A stretch of DNA of 64,000 nucleotides from Mansonella perstans (GCA_037074765.1 JBAMDO010000093.1:124001-188000), one strand, 5' to 3'; shown: positions 24,300 through 38,304, counted from the first letter of the stretch. Notes: a model not told the origin generated them from the sequence alone. Numbers and translations: made by a program.

Positions 24300-27200
24300 A
24301 TTTTTATCACGATATATAAACTAACCTAACTTCATTCCCAATTATTTGGAAAATATAGCAGGCAAATGAAATGTAATATGGTTATAACTTTGTTTATTGC
24401 TATACTTAATGCTTGTAGTTGTGCACGATAGTTTTAGGATAATTTTGCAGTCAAAAACTGCTCATTATTTCTGCACATTTCTTGATAAGTGATTCTATTA
24501 CAGGTGTGCAACTTGTAGCTATGCTTGCGCTTCATCTATATATTTATGTTTTTCCTGTTTTGTTCCGGTATGTCCGGTAGACATACCCCCGTATTGCATG
24601 TCTCTAAAATGCCTGTTCTTTGCTGAACATTTCCTAGAAAGCTCGAAAGATATATCGGTAAATTAATAAAATTTTTGTAACCATTTGCTCTTAATGAATA
24701 TCACTTTTTCGTGGTAAATTTGAATAATTTTGAATAATATGAGTTCGGTGATGCAACAAGGCTTTTTAAATTTTTTCTGTTTCTGCTTTATACTTATCTA
24801 CCACGCTATTTTATATTTTCTTTTCTTTTGGAAAGTTTCTTTTAGCTGAAATGCATTTTTCTTGATCAGTCAAACAAATAGTGAAATTAGAGTGGGCATT
24901 TGCTAATCAGCAAATGAAAAGATAAAAAAGTGCATAGGAACTGTCTCAGTTCTTTCATTGCTAATAGATAAATCATGCTTTATTTCTTCGGATATTTCAA
25001 CTCCTTTGCTCTTCACTGTTTTTTCTCTTGTATCAAATAATGGCATCTGATATCAGTATTACTATGTGTTAGTGATCTTTATATTGTTAAGGAAGACTTC
25101 CAAATATTTTTTAACTCTTTTTCGCTCTTCTTTATATCACTTGCTCACCGCCATTTTATGATTTTTAAATGTGTATTCGTCCTTTTGTTTTCGATTCTTC
25201 GCTGCTTAGGTCATCATCACTTGTTTGACAAAAGAGCTAATTAAGAATAAGCAAGCGTTTTCAAACGGCAAATTTTTTTAAACCAGTTTTGTTTCTTTAT
25301 CAAATCAGTGTGGACATAATTTTCCTTAAGTTGAATTAGTTTTGTTTAAAATAAGCTTGCAGACGTTAATTTACTGTTCTACCGTGTAAGCTAATGTACG
25401 CATTTTTTTTCTAATTAAAGAAAAATGCGTGAAAGGTTTTGCGAATGGATTGTCAAGTTACTTTCAAATTTGTTGGACTTCTATTAAGTGTGAAAGTTAC
25501 AATGCAAAAATTAATTTGATTACTTCCTAACTGCAGGATGACTGGGTCACTTTATAGGTGGATGAGGAGCATGCAGACTTAAGTATTGGGTTGTAGTTAT
25601 GAATAGTTAGGGTTTCGAAATGATCACCAAAAATAGGTATACATTTTCATGCTTTCAGTTAGTGGGGTCCGTTTTGACTGCTTGAAAAAATTTTAACCAA
25701 GTCGAGAGGTACTTTCCTCTGTTCGCGATTCTAAGAGACTATGACTACTAATATCTTCGAGAATACAAACAACTTTGTCTTTTTTGTTGTTTCAGAAAAT
25801 GCTTGACCTGTGATTCTTATTTTGCTCTGTCGGATATGCTTTCTTGTGCTGGCAGCATTGCTGTTAATGACGTGTTTCCACTCATTTTTTCTTTTTTTTT
25901 AGCTGTTTCGGTCCTAATAATTAGAGTGTTGTTTTCTAGATTCAGTACTGTTTCGTCTATAGGATCTCATTTTTCTTTCATTTTCAAGTACAGATATTTT
26001 TTCCAACGATAATTGTATTGACGCCGTTGGCAAATTTTTTCTTTCAAGCATTAGTTTCATTGTGTATTTTTAGGGAAAAACTGATAAGGAAAAAAATTTT
26101 TTTAAACAAAAGTGATTGATAGAGATTACGAATCGATGAGTTCTCTGTATTTCAGTTGTTTTTAAGGTAATTGCTGGTGCTTAACAATCAAGATTTGCTA
26201 TTCAATAAAGATTCGAAAATGCTTCATTACTTTGCTACCGAATGTAGAACCAGAATAGATTTTCTCGTTAAATACACACACACCTTGCATCCAGAATTTG
26301 AGTTGATTTCAACATACAACCTCGTTTTTTTCGATTGTGGCTTGTACATTCAAGCGTAATATATATAATAAATGACCCAAGAGACTTAAATATTGCAAAG
26401 GTTGAGACTCTTAAGTTATTTCTTCATTTCTAATGCAAAGTTAGGCAAAATGTTCAGGAAGACTTTCTGAAATTTGACAAGTATAGCCCTTTCGAAAAGC
26501 AAATTCCTTAACATAAATCCTTTTTCTTGCATAGTAATTCGGTCATTTAATGGATTTAGTTGTCTTAGCTGTGATGAGTCTAGGTTTAGGGAGTCTTTTC
26601 AGAAGCAGACTTTTCGCTTGTGTTTCGATTTTTGCTTTTTCATGTTGCTTATCTCATTTCTACATTTGTCCAGTCTTTGCTACTTTATCGTACCGCATTC
26701 ACATTTCTTTTTATTTCACTCATGTCTTGGGAAGTACCGTTGAAAACGATATCAGTTTAATGACGTAAAATTTCTACTCCCAAACAAGTCCTACATATTT
26801 CACTTTCATATCTTTCCTTTATAGAGTTTGTATAAAAGTTACTCTGCCATACTTTGCCACCGCTGCGTTTAATACATAAGTTGTATCACAATTCATATAT
26901 GCAGCCCACATATCCGTCGAACAGTCGGACAGATGTTATAGTAGTGAAATTCGCGAAGTGAAAAGTTGCCAGTTAAGACTGTTTCTCTTTATTGAAAATC
27001 GTTCACCAACGTCTCGATTTATTCCTAGCTCGTAAAAAATATGCCAAAAATTTCATTTCTTCAAGTTACCTTTTTATAAGTTATACGATTTCAGTTGCTG
27101 AATGTTGCCATCTCCCACCTGTACACATTTTACTGACCTTGTCCAATCGCTAAACAACGAGTACGGCCCGAAAAGTACTGTAGTAAAATCACTCAGTTTT

Positions 27201-27532
27201 TGGACTTCTTTTCCAACATCAAAATCGGTCTGCAACTAAGTAATACTATAAAAGATCTTATGCCAAAATAAAATCCCTGTCATAAAATATAGTTCCACAT
27301 ATCTGTTGAAGATGCATTTCATTTCATTAAAAGGCCATACAGCTGGGCCAAATACAACGTAGCAAATTGATGAATTTAATAGAATAGATTGACAATGGCA
27401 TTTCGAGATCCTTGCTTGCATGATGCACATGATACGCGAACTGTTTCAGTTAAACTTAGTTAGTAGAAAATGGTCGATTAAGAAGACATTTAAAAAATTT
27501 TTTGACTTTTGTAAGTTAAAATGAAATGTACC
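24300..27532. other. Intergenic, no supported gene
   Basis: Many TTTCAG/TTTTAG-like acceptors and short AT-rich ORFs occur, but no chain of exons with protein-like composition was found on either strand. A 10-bp inverted repeat (25398-25407 with 25421-25430) is the only notable structure. AT-rich 3' flank of Staufen continues here. Confidence 0.5.
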
Positions 27533-28028
27533 TGCGTAGCAGCATCACTTCTGACCTTTTGCTTTTCTTTGGAAACAGTTGATGTCGCATCCTGTTTTTG
27601 GATCTAATATGAAAAAACATTGAATTTCAGTATTTTTAACCATTCTATGATGGGAAATTGTGCTGTGCTACACTAATTATAGGATCCTTAATAACTTGAA
27701 AATGTAACAAAAAAATTTAGTGCATGTATCCTCCATCTGAATGCATTTCTGTATTGATGATGCTAAATCTGGTATTTTTTTCTTTGCATCAAGCGGCTCA
27801 GCTTGTTTTGTTAAATCTTTCGATTTAATGTCCTCAGAAGGCCTATTTTCAGCTTTCATTTTCAATTGTTCAACTTTTTCCTGAAAGTGTTTTTGTATTT
27901 TCGCTAGTAGTTGCCCTCTTCAAATTTCTTTATTGTCGGCAATATTGCTACCTGATCTTGCTCTCCCTGAACTGGTGGTGGTGGTGCTGCTTCCGGCTTT
28001 TGCTTTTTCTCAGATTTCACTGTTGGAT
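27533..28028 (-). CDS. Exon cluster of an unidentified Lys/Glu-rich protein
   Basis: Three candidate exons on the - strand. The first is 28028-27952 (VKSEKKQKPEAAPPPPVQG, acceptor ATAG, donor GTAGCA). The second begins at 27880 after CTTTCAG and reads EKVEQLKMKAENRPSEDIKS..., phase-compatible with the first. The third is about 27604-27533 (KQDATSTVSKEKQKVRSD, donor GTACAT). All three are rich in Lys, Glu, Asp and Gln with a Pro run, which is the signature of a disordered or coiled protein and unlike random AT-rich frames. I could not find a clean donor for the middle exon, nor a start or stop for the gene. A further open stretch at about 28590-28475 (ending SWSDLQEVGKE) might belong. The family is unknown. 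Confidence 0.35.
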
Positions 28029-31000
28029 CTATTGTGACTTGAACGGAAAAGTAAAGAGAATCGCCATAGTGAGTTATGATAAACGATAGAGTTTTCCAAT
28101 GTAATTGATCGGCAAATTTTTCAAGCGATGCGCATAGTCTTCTTTGAATCTACACCATTGCCGCTTAATTTTCTTTTACTTATTTAAGATCATATTAATC
28201 TTTCTACACCTAAGTACTGCATTTATTTAGTTCATTTAATCATCAATTGTTAATTGTAATTTGAATGATAATTTCATTGGTAACACAATAACGAATTTAT
28301 CATTAGTAATACGCTTTTTATAACAAGAGCGATGAGAAAAAGCATTGTTTCCTTACTTGAGCTATGGAAGAGAAAGCGAAGAAATAATCGAATTTCAATT
28401 TCCTCTCTACTATCTCTACTCTCAGGTTTATTTGCTTAAGTGATTGATTGAAGTAAACAAAATCCGCTAAGAGTTATTCTTTACCGACCTCTTGGAGATC
28501 ACTCCAGCTACATCGTATGTTTAACGTTCGCATCCCTTCCTTTAATTTCAATCCCTTTCGAATAAATGACAAACAACCGTTCCAAAAGGCGAATTTTAAT
28601 GCAATAAATATTAATGGCTTGTCTTAAACGATATAACTTGATGAAATTTAGTTCCCAATTATCAAAGAAATAACAAGTCTAATAAAATTGGATTTCAAAT
28701 CAGTAAATGACAAATACTGAGATAATGTCTGGAAAAGATGTTGATTTGCTTCTTTGATTACTTATGTACTTAATTGTTTTCACTGCTATTTCAATAAAAT
28801 TTAAACGAAAATGTTAGTCAAATTTATAAGTATATATTTCTTTCCGGTCAGTAATACCCATATAAACTTTCATGTGACTGGATTTTTAATAAAATATATC
28901 CCTAGATGACTAGCTCCTAGATGAACATTGGACTATTATTCAACAAAATAACCAGCTTTTTATTTAGGAAAATGACAAATCTGCTATCTTTCCAAGTTTT
29001 CATGTTAATTTGCTATTGTAACATTTCCCAGTCATTGGTCCATTTATCCCTTTCTCCCCAGCCGTCCTTTCTTGCTCGATTATTCAAAAATGGTTGGACC
29101 GGATTTCGAATTGCTGCTGCTTTACTCTGTCAACATTTATTTATCTATTTTGTTGATCATATGATTTTTGCCTCTCAATGTTATTTTTCTGTAACCGTTA
29201 AATTTCTTTAGAGGTCTTGTATTTATAGAAGTGGGTAACCTATTCTTGTAAAATATTTGAAGAAGTTATTCGGAAATACTTATAATCCGAATTGTATTAT
29301 CGCTTAATATGCTACTGCTTCTGCTTGTATGATATGATGTAATTATATGATATAATAAATATGACATAATAAATACTTCTTTGGAAGGCAGTTGAGAGTG
29401 CAGGACCCCTGTAGAAAGCATTTCTGGAATTATAAATTAGAAGAATAGTTCATAACCTGCAAAGTTGAAAGTGAGCATCTCAAAACACCAACTCTTTCCT
29501 TTTTTCCCATCCGTGATGACTGTGTTCGTGTCCGATCAAATCATTTTCTTATTTTTTTTGAAAGCGTTTTATCACATATTTTGTCACTTTATTTTCACAG
29601 GGGTGATCTCAGCTGTTCCAGAATTACAGATAAAAAATGAAAGCAGCGACAGTTGACCTGAAACGGATGATAATAAAAAATGAGCACTTGTAAACAGTAG
29701 CAAGGAAAAATCTTGTAGTATACAACCTTGGTAAATGTAGTATACAACCTTGATGAATTAAGCAACTCCAGAGATCAGAAATTTTCGAAGCTATAACTCA
29801 CTCAGTTCTGGTTCCAGTCCAAATCTGGAAGTTATGAAATAGTAAGCTAACTTTCCCCCTAACCATGCTTTCATTAATTATAATATCAGAGAATAAACTT
29901 ATTCGACGGTTAAGCTGTACAATCGAAATTCATGATTTCATGTTGTTTAGTGGTTGTAAAAGTATTTCCCTTTTTGCAATTGCGAGGCAAGCATAAGCGA
30001 ACAGTTGTGAGATGCGGCATGCAACCAGTTCGTGACCTTAGGTAATAAATTATTTTAATGAGACCAATTCCAAACTCTGCCTTTTTCGTGAATTGTATTG
30101 GTCGCATGTGCGTCCCATTTAACCATGTTATTGTGAATATACATTTAATTAACTCATATCCTCGATATGAAGGAAGAAATTCCAAGTATTTCTTAGTTTT
30201 TGTTATTTATTAATTGAAAATAGAATAAAACATTTGAAAATGCATTTCACATTCAATTTGCATTTAGTCATTGCAGCAACAGCAATTGTGTCTTTTGATT
30301 CGTTGCTATCATTTCCAATGTTTCATCTTGTTTATGATTATATCAATGCATTCTGAATATGTTCAAAGATTTTTTTCAACTTTTTCTCTTTTCTTTTTAT
30401 TTCAGGAAAAGTTCTGAACATAGAACGTAAATACTTTATCTTTTAACTATCAGCGTCAGTAAAAAGTCTTCTTGTCGCCTGCCATCTTTGTGCCTTGTCT
30501 ATTTCACCTTGTTACACCATCTATTTTTGCTGTATTCATTGTTTTTGAATATCGTACATATGTTTTTGAACTTGCCATTCCTATCATTTATTATTCACTC
30601 TTTTACCGCATACTTAAAATTCGATCTTTACAGATTTTCGAGAGATATGCGAACCATAAATTTTTATTTATTTGTTGATCTCTGACTAATTTTAAAATGT
30701 TTCGAATTATTTATCACTAATATTATATTTTTATCAATATGATTTGCGTGTAGTCATTAACAACAACAGTACCAACAGCTTCGATCTTATTTACTTTAAT
30801 ATTTTAAGCAGGGGGTTAGATTCTTTTCAATTTTTAATTGGATAAACTTCGTAATTATTTCATCGAACTCTTTTGACTAGCTGATGAAGTCTTTACGATT
30901 GTTTACTACTGATAATATGTCTTATCAAAATGATTTGACATCAACAGAAATCAACAACTACAACATCTACGATACTGTTATTATTTGGATGATTGAGGAA

Positions 31001-34000
31001 AAGAGGCAGATGAGAAGAGGGATGTTGGCTTAATTGTAATTGTTATTTTGATAGCAAGAAGTGACTCTCCAAGTGACAAGTGCGATCAAATAAATGTCGC
31101 CATCTTTCTCTGTCAGTAATGCAAATATTTCGATCAAAATAATTTTAATTTATTTGATTTTATGCTTTCTGCTTATCATATAAAAGTTTTTCTAAAAAAC
31201 ATTGTATAAAGAAAATTTTGTTTCAGGAAATGACAGACATTCCATTTGCACTTTTTTTTTTTTTTTTTGAATCATTTCTTTTCGTCCTTTTCATTTCCTT
31301 CCGCTTACTTGTTTCATGAGAACAGGGTATTATAAATTGCAAACGGAATATTTTCATAATACAGTTTGCTATGTTATGAATGGTTCAATCGAGGGAGTAT
31401 AATGCCTTTCGAAATTCTTAATATTACTTCCTCTTCGTTTTTCATTATCATTTAAATAGTTAAAATAATCATTAAGCAAAAAAGAAAAGGAAATATGGAT
31501 TATTTCGATATAAATACTCTTTAGATCTCCAACGTTTTTTTTACCATCGCTATTCTACTTAAATTAAAGGCTGAATTATATCCTACTGTGATCCTATCAC
31601 AACAATGATTTTGTGCTTAAGTTACATCTTGTGTAGTTGCACAATCAATAAAAAGTCTAGGCCAGTCAGTTCTATTAATATTATTGATTATTGTTTATGT
31701 CAAAGCAAATAGTACAGTTGTTTATTCATGTTCAATATCAATAAAATTAAATGCGCTTATTATATAATTGCATGCGAACCATTATACTAAGTGTAGGAAA
31801 AGATCTGTATATGATAATTTTCTACTTAATTCTTAATTAGACAATTCGCATTTCATTGAATGCTATAAATAATTCAACAACTTTATAACAGATAAAAGGT
31901 CGTGGGTTAAAAGTAGTTTCATTTAAAATTTGGCTGTTTTCAATACATACTAAAGGAATTATTACTTATCCTTAAAAGTAGAATACTTCTTTGCAATGCT
32001 ATTAATGCATTTGTTCCGTCAAATAGCAAGAAAACAGTTAATTTCATTTAATATAATCCACCAGCTTCATTTTCGGAAAATAATAAGTATGTTGGTATTG
32101 AATGGTCAAATTGACGTGATCCGCGACTTTTTATGTACATCGGATATTGATGATACCGCAATCTATTGCATTTCAGCATCGGCGCTTTCCATGAGTTTGT
32201 TTCCCGTTTTAAACGTTAAACAGGCAAATTTAAATGCAAAATTCGAAAAACCATCCAGTGGAATTTACTCTTTATTATCTCTGGATTTTTCAAATAATGA
32301 GAGAAGTTTTCTTGTTAATGCTTATGATTCACAGTTTTACTGGCTCTGTTTCATCCCTTTACTCTCTACTTGAGCTTTCTCATACTTGTCATAGATATGG
32401 GCTTGCTTTTACAAAGACATTTTTTCAGTAATTTTCAGATTGAACGGATCTAAACTAATGTGAATTCATAACTTATGTATATTGAATAGATTTTTTTATT
32501 TTCCATTTAAAAATCTCTAAATTATTCAATATAAATTGGCGAGGGACATACAGGAATTGCAAGAATTTGAAACTCCAAAAGTTTTAGTATGTCACAAAGA
32601 GTTTAACCAAATAATGAACTAATTGATAACCGTATTGTTTTGTTTTGTTCATTTCTCGCATATAGAGATATTGCATAAAGTTTTGTTTATTTTGAATTAT
32701 TTGAATGTAAACTTTTAGTTTTGCTGGATATTGAAATGAATTGTATCACTCTGTTCCTCTCTCATACCTTCATTTAACCGGTTTCTCGTGGTGCAAAGTA
32801 TGTTGATGGATAGCAGACATTAAACAGTGACAGTCGTGGAATTAAGCGCATTGTGATTTCATAACATATGCTATTCCATTTGAACTATTATTATTGATCA
32901 TTATTACTGTCTCTGGCATACACCGTAATATGAAAATTCATTATGAGAAAGTAGCATTTTAATTTTTTAATTTTATCTTTATCTTTTCTAAATTTTCCAG
33001 TTCTGCATAAGTCACGTTTGCTATTTAGGAAATTTTCCTGTGCTATCGTAAAATTTATCCTGATTTCTACACATGGCTCATGTGTGTTTGTCTCTGAATA
33101 ATTTCTGTCTTTGTTCATGCCTTCATGCAATCAGGAAGTTTCATAACCTTGCTGAAAATCTTCTGTCATTATCTTGCTCGTACCTTCTATCATGACAGAT
33201 TCACCACCTTGTTGGTATTTCCTAAAAGAGGCACTGAAAATTTAATTTCACGACTGAGTTTGTTTGTGGGCAATTTTTGTGCAATATTTAGTCTAAGATT
33301 ATGTAGTAATATTGATAATTTAAAGCGATGCATCTTGATATACTATGTGCTATTGATATATCGCAATATCTCATTATGTGCTGATATCACAATGTCACAA
33401 TATCTCAACAAAGTTATTGGATAGCGACGCACATCGAATCATAGTATTTTTGATTATATTGCATTACCACATTTTAACCATTTTCTGATATCACCAGCTG
33501 ACCTTTGCACATTTTTTGCATAATTCCTTGAAAATATAAACTTTATAGGACGAGAAAACTTGATTGCGAGAGAATAATTATACTGTATTGAAAATTGAAT
33601 TTTTCACTACAAATCCTCCAACTGCCGTAATATTTGTTTCTGCTTACCACTTCTAACACATCATTTACACGATATACCATCGTGTCATTTGCTGCTACTA
33701 TTATTATTGCTATTCGCCATCAATAAATTCCACTGCTGCAATTTATTTTGCAAACTTTTCATCATTACCGCAATTCTGGGATGACAGCCAGCTCAACATA
33801 TTTTTACCAAATACAGGTTTATTCATTTAAATGCTTTACAATTTGTCGCAAAATACTTTTGTCTCACAATTCTTGAATTTTGAATCTTCAATTGGACTTC
33901 AATTGAAATTTGTAGTTATTAAAAAAATGGATCTCCTATAATCGTATGAAAAAAGCCTAAGTAAGTATGAATCTAAATAAATCTAACATGAGACTATCTA

Positions 34001-34232
34001 GCTGTAGATGTTTAACAGCCACACTCACTACAATCGGGAAAATAAGTTTTAACTCGTTTGAATGGACATATAAGATCGATTCAGATGTCCTAAATCTTGC
34101 CTTTAATTTCAATCGCGTTTTTGATTCTTTTATGCTTCATTGAGTACAATATATGACAGTTATACACCTTCTTAGTGATTCTAATACATGCCACTATACA
34201 TGTTCCAAATTTGCGCCGATATTTTTCCAGGC
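28029..34232. other. Intergenic, scattered weak exon candidates only
   Basis: On the + strand a strong TCTCCCCAG acceptor at about 29060 is followed by an open frame (RPFLLDYSKMVGPDFELL), and TTTTCACAG at about 29600 is followed by a short terminal-exon-like frame (VISAVPELQIKNESSDS then stop). No links between them could be established. A 125-residue + strand ORF at 31996-32373 (contains GQIDVIRDFLCTSDIDDTA) has no recognisable domain. The rest is AT-rich DNA with homopolymers and near-microsatellites (for example around 29330 and 33345). Confidence 0.45.
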
Positions 34233-37200
34233 ATGCAATATAATATTGATCATAGTGGGATTTACAGCTGTAGGCCTTGCTGCAAGTCAATTTTGGATTG
34301 TTTCTTTCAACAGCTACCGGTAAATGATCCTCTGCTTGTTTTTTTCATAACAGTATTCACTCTTATGTATATTGCTAGGTCCATGGTTTTATGAACTTGT
34401 CATCAAAAATGTTTTTCTTGTACGTAAAATCGAGTATTTGGAGAATTATACAAAACATTCTTAATTTCATTGCCTTTAATTTTGTCGTTCCTCAACCTCT
34501 GAATATATCTGGGAAATTTATATTCCAGGAAGATTGATCCACGGCTACTAAACTGGATTTATGTACTTGCTGGCTTAGTAGGCCTGTACACCTTATTTCA
34601 CAATCATGGAATTGTTGTGGCAAAGACAGTGTACTGTGCATCGATCGCTATTGCCATTTATTCCATAGCATTCTATTGTGTTACGCTTTTCAGGGTAATC
34701 GATATAGTACGATTTCCCGGAGGATGTTTGCAAAGAAGGCTTTCTTTTTAGGATAATTGGATAGAAAAGCGGGAAAAATTAATAAGATTTCAGTCCTTTC
34801 ATATCAGAATAGTGCTTTTAAGCAGGAAGGAAATATTCATCTTTATTACCATTCAGCTTTTGCAAGTATTTAGATAGTGCATCTGAGCGATGCACTGATG
34901 CAGGAGCAGGTTAATCCTCAAAACGAAATGCAGTACGATGAAGTGGTGGGCAGTTTTACGGTCACACTGGTCATCTGTTCTCTTATGATCTTCGTACCAG
35001 TTGTTGCTTGCTTAGCGGCACTCGTTTGTGCTACACTTCTCAACCGTATCATTGTCATGAGCCAGCCAACTTGGCCACAGTACTCAGTGAGTAGTTGCTA
35101 GATATCTTCATACTTTGCGGATTTTCTCATAATCATTTTATCGAAGATAGAACCACCGCTCGCTATTTTCAAAAAAACAGCTATTTTCACCTGAATTTTA
35201 CTTGACCATCCCGGCCTTTCAGAATTCTCTGCATTTAAGATTTTTCAACTTAGCTATTTTTTATGTGAAAAATTCCATCTCATTTCTTGATTTGTCTTCT
35301 GCTGAAAACATGATCCTCACAATATTTGTTAAATAAAAAGAGGAATAATTTTTGAAGGATTTGAAACCTGAAATGTTAAAATCTCGTACGATTTATAGCG
35401 TGACCAGAATAAGAAATATCGTGCGCACCGCTTAGGCCTCACTGTGTTGGCAGCAATAAAATTATTTCTGGCATTATGCGCTCTAGCTTTGGCTATTTTC
35501 CTTGAATATGAACATCAACCAGTTAGTTTTATTACTGTTATTAACAGTGTCATATTCACTGTTTCCGACAAATCCGTTCGAACTTCTGAAAGCAGGATGC
35601 TGCAAGTAATCCGAAAAAAGTTTTATTTCCAGTCTTAGTTCTGTCATAATTTTACCTGCAGCTTCAGATATCAAGTAAAGATCCATTTGTGTTGATTACT
35701 GTGGATCACATTGCTACGCTGTTGGCAGTTGTTAGCGCAATCGTAGACATGCATTCGACTATCACAAGCAGGCAATCCGAAACTAATTATAAAGTGCTGC
35801 TTTTTTTTTTTTGTTCCTGGATTTGCAATTATGCACGCACCTGTCCTTTTTTATATCATATTATATCATACAATAACATATCATACTTTTTGAAAAAAAG
35901 AAAATTTTTATAGATTTGCAGGTTGCAGTTGGGATATCTGTGAGTGCAGCAGTTTGGTGTCTGAAATCATTGGATATTGAAATGTACCCCTATTATTACA
36001 ATGATATTCAGAAATGGCGAGGAGTAGTCATAGCTACTCGAAATGGAACTCAAAGTTAGCCTGCCTTTCCCATTACCAGGAATTGAAATTATTTCTCTTC
36101 ACTTCTCCATCTTCGCCTTATTTTGGTTCCTTTCCCCAAAAAAGCGAAGTGAACAAATTTAAAGCTTTTATTCTCTCCAATTGTTTTCTTTCAAATCCCT
36201 ACCGAAATTTAGATAGTATTATTTTTAATAGATCTGATAGAGTAACAAGTGTGATTTTGTTTGTGCGAAAATTCTGATTTCTTTCTTTACATTGTTGTTG
36301 ACGCTGTTCTAAACTGTAGCAATATCAGCAGGTATGGCAGATCGAAATTACTTGATTTTCATCATCAAAAGTATTTTGCTGGTCTTGTTTGCTTTGCTTT
36401 TCGGTTTAAATTTGCTGTCTGCTGTTCAAGCTAATAAATGTGTCCAGTACGAGTATTGTAGTGAAGATTCGATGATTCAAAAAAGTCTTTCTTTACAGAG
36501 CAGGTTTGTCTCCATCGTCTTTCAATCTGTAATTTTTTACATGATCATGTTATAATTTCAATTAAAATAATATTTCTAATTAGTTCGCATTTTCTTCTAT
36601 TGCAATGAGCTTGAATATCATTCGGCTCTGAAAAATGAACAGAAGAGCTTGGAGCTGACACTGACATGTAAGAAAGGAGAACAAATACGAATTGAAAAGA
36701 TTCAGATTTAAGGTAAAGGAAATCATTGTTTAAAATCGTGCAATAACTAAGTAATAACAAATGAATTAGTTAGATTAAGTTCAAATAAGTTGAAAATTCA
36801 GTGGTTGTTACAGATGCCTGGGGTTGTTACATTTCATTTGGGGTGCATTGCTGATGGTGCTCATAATACTTGGATTGATTGATGTACCCTGGAATGCAAA
36901 TTATATCGGTGCTGATTTAATGTGGCTTTCTGTCTTATTGTTAACTACAGGCATATTATACATTACTCATTCTTGGTAATTTTACAAACGATTTAGTTCA
37001 AGTCATCTCTTTTATGAAATTAGATTTTATGTGAATCCTCTTTCCTTTAGGAACTGTTCTATATTTTGAAATTGATTAATGTGCAAAACGGGCAGTTTTA
37101 TCAGCAGAATTGCTTGTCGGTCGAATTTTGCCAAGTCTCTGGAAATCTATTTCTTATGTTGTATTTGTTCAAGTGCAATCGAATATTGCATTATAAATGA

Positions 37201-37974
37201 TAAAACGCTTGTTAATTTAAGATGGATCCAAATCCAATAATTGCTTTGTTTTTTATTGTAGCTCGCAACTGTCAATAAATTTTTCACTTGGGTTCATCTG
37301 TTTCGCATGTGCCATAGAAAAAATGTGCTCAAGTATCAATCTCACATACCAATCCGCAACTTATCCCACATTTCTCAATGGTCCGGAAAATGTATTTATT
37401 GGTCGATTACTTTTACACTCGGTGCAACTTACGGTAGGTCTTTTCAGTCATGTATATATTGGAATTGATAAAAATTTCTATAGTTTTGCTTAGAGTTGTG
37501 GCAAATCTACGCAGATAATTATGTAATACGAAGATGGCATAAAATTTTTTTTTTAAACTAATTAAAAGTTAAATGTATGATATATCGATCCACCGGTTCA
37601 TTGGTTTTTTTCATCAGTAGAACGATTCTTTTTCAACTATGAGTCATTTTTATCGAAAATCTTTTTTTTTGAAAATATTTTGTTATGCATTTTGACCAGT
37701 CTATAAACAAATTAAGTTCATAAAGTGCACCTATAGTAGTAGGTGGTATGTTAGGATTGCACCTACGGTAGTTTAGGATTTAGAATGTATTTGGAATTAA
37801 AATATATTGAGGACTTCATTTTTAGATCAAATTTGAGCAGTAAATATGAACTATTTTCTATTTCAGATCCTCTTCTTGGAAACTCTCACAGGATTCTTTT
37901 CCGTCATCATACATAGTCGTGCTTTGAAGCAGCGATACCACCACGCAGTGAAGTATTTCGCAAGTTCGCGTTAA
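34233..37974 (+). CDS. Polytopic membrane protein, about 12 helices in three four-helix modules
   Basis: Exons 34233-34378, 34529-34694, 34874-35086, 35399-35521, 35668-35793, 35922-36054, 36332-36503, 36814-36975, 37262-37433, 37867-37974; 506 residues if all belong together, and every junction keeps frame. The ATG lies 2 bases after TTTTTCCAG, a likely trans-splice acceptor. About twelve hydrophobic segments fall into three sets of four: exons 1-3, exons 4-7 and exons 8-10. In each set the longest polar loop is between helices 3 and 4. Modules 2 and 3 open alike (HRLGL and RCLGL just before the first helix). I do not recognise the family; the layout is reminiscent of MS4A- or MARVEL-type tetraspans but no signature is present. 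Alternative: two genes. Exon 35922 reads to a stop at 36059, and a new ATG at 36334 sits 2-5 bases after acceptor AGs, so a downstream trans-spliced cistron starting there is possible. Confidence 0.6.
36334..36336 (+). other. Alternative start codon with adjacent splice acceptors
   Basis: ATG (MADRNYLIFI...) directly follows two overlapping acceptors (AATATCAG ending 36328 and AGCAG ending 36331), 275 bases after the in-frame stop at 36057-36059 of the preceding exon if that exon is not spliced. This is the spacing of nematode operon cistrons, and it is the main evidence for splitting the membrane-protein gene in two. Confidence 0.4.
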
Positions 37975-38193
37975 CTTGTTTGTTATGTTAACTTGCAAAA
38001 CTTTGGTTGTTTTAGTGAAGTTTTAAAATTTAAATAGAGCAGGAGTCAGAGCATCTCACGGTGCATAAAGTTGCAAAAATCGAGCGTAGTTTTCTGTCTT
38101 TTTATTAAGTTATTTCGTCAGAAAATTTATCTGGGAGTAGTTGAAATATAAAAGCCACAGAAAGAAAATATGATACACTCATCCTTTGCAGTT

Positions 38194-38304
38194 AATAAAA
38201 GTACTAATATTGCTGGTTTGATAAAAGAGTGAATTTAAAATTTATGTCATTTGCCCATTTGCTTTGTCCTTGTTCAGTACCACAAGATTTGATAAAGTAA
38301 TAAA
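38194..38304 (+). terminator. Candidate poly(A) signals between two membrane-protein genes
   Basis: AATAAA at 38194-38199 and 38299-38304 follow the stop at 37974 and precede the next start at 38348. They support the end of the upstream transcript here. Confidence 0.4.

Noticed and set aside
29910..30185. 91-residue - strand ORF (contains HLTTVRLCLPRNCKKG)
   Set aside because: Composition is partly protein-like, but there are no splice sites or neighbours to support a gene.
31996..32373. 125-residue + strand ORF
   Set aside because: No domain, no splice or leader context and no poly(A) signal nearby; a chance ORF of this length is expected in 64 kb of AT-rich DNA.
33345..33405. Near-microsatellite of ATATC/TGATAT units
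   Set aside because: Too irregular to call a repeat array; ordinary AT-rich low-complexity DNA.
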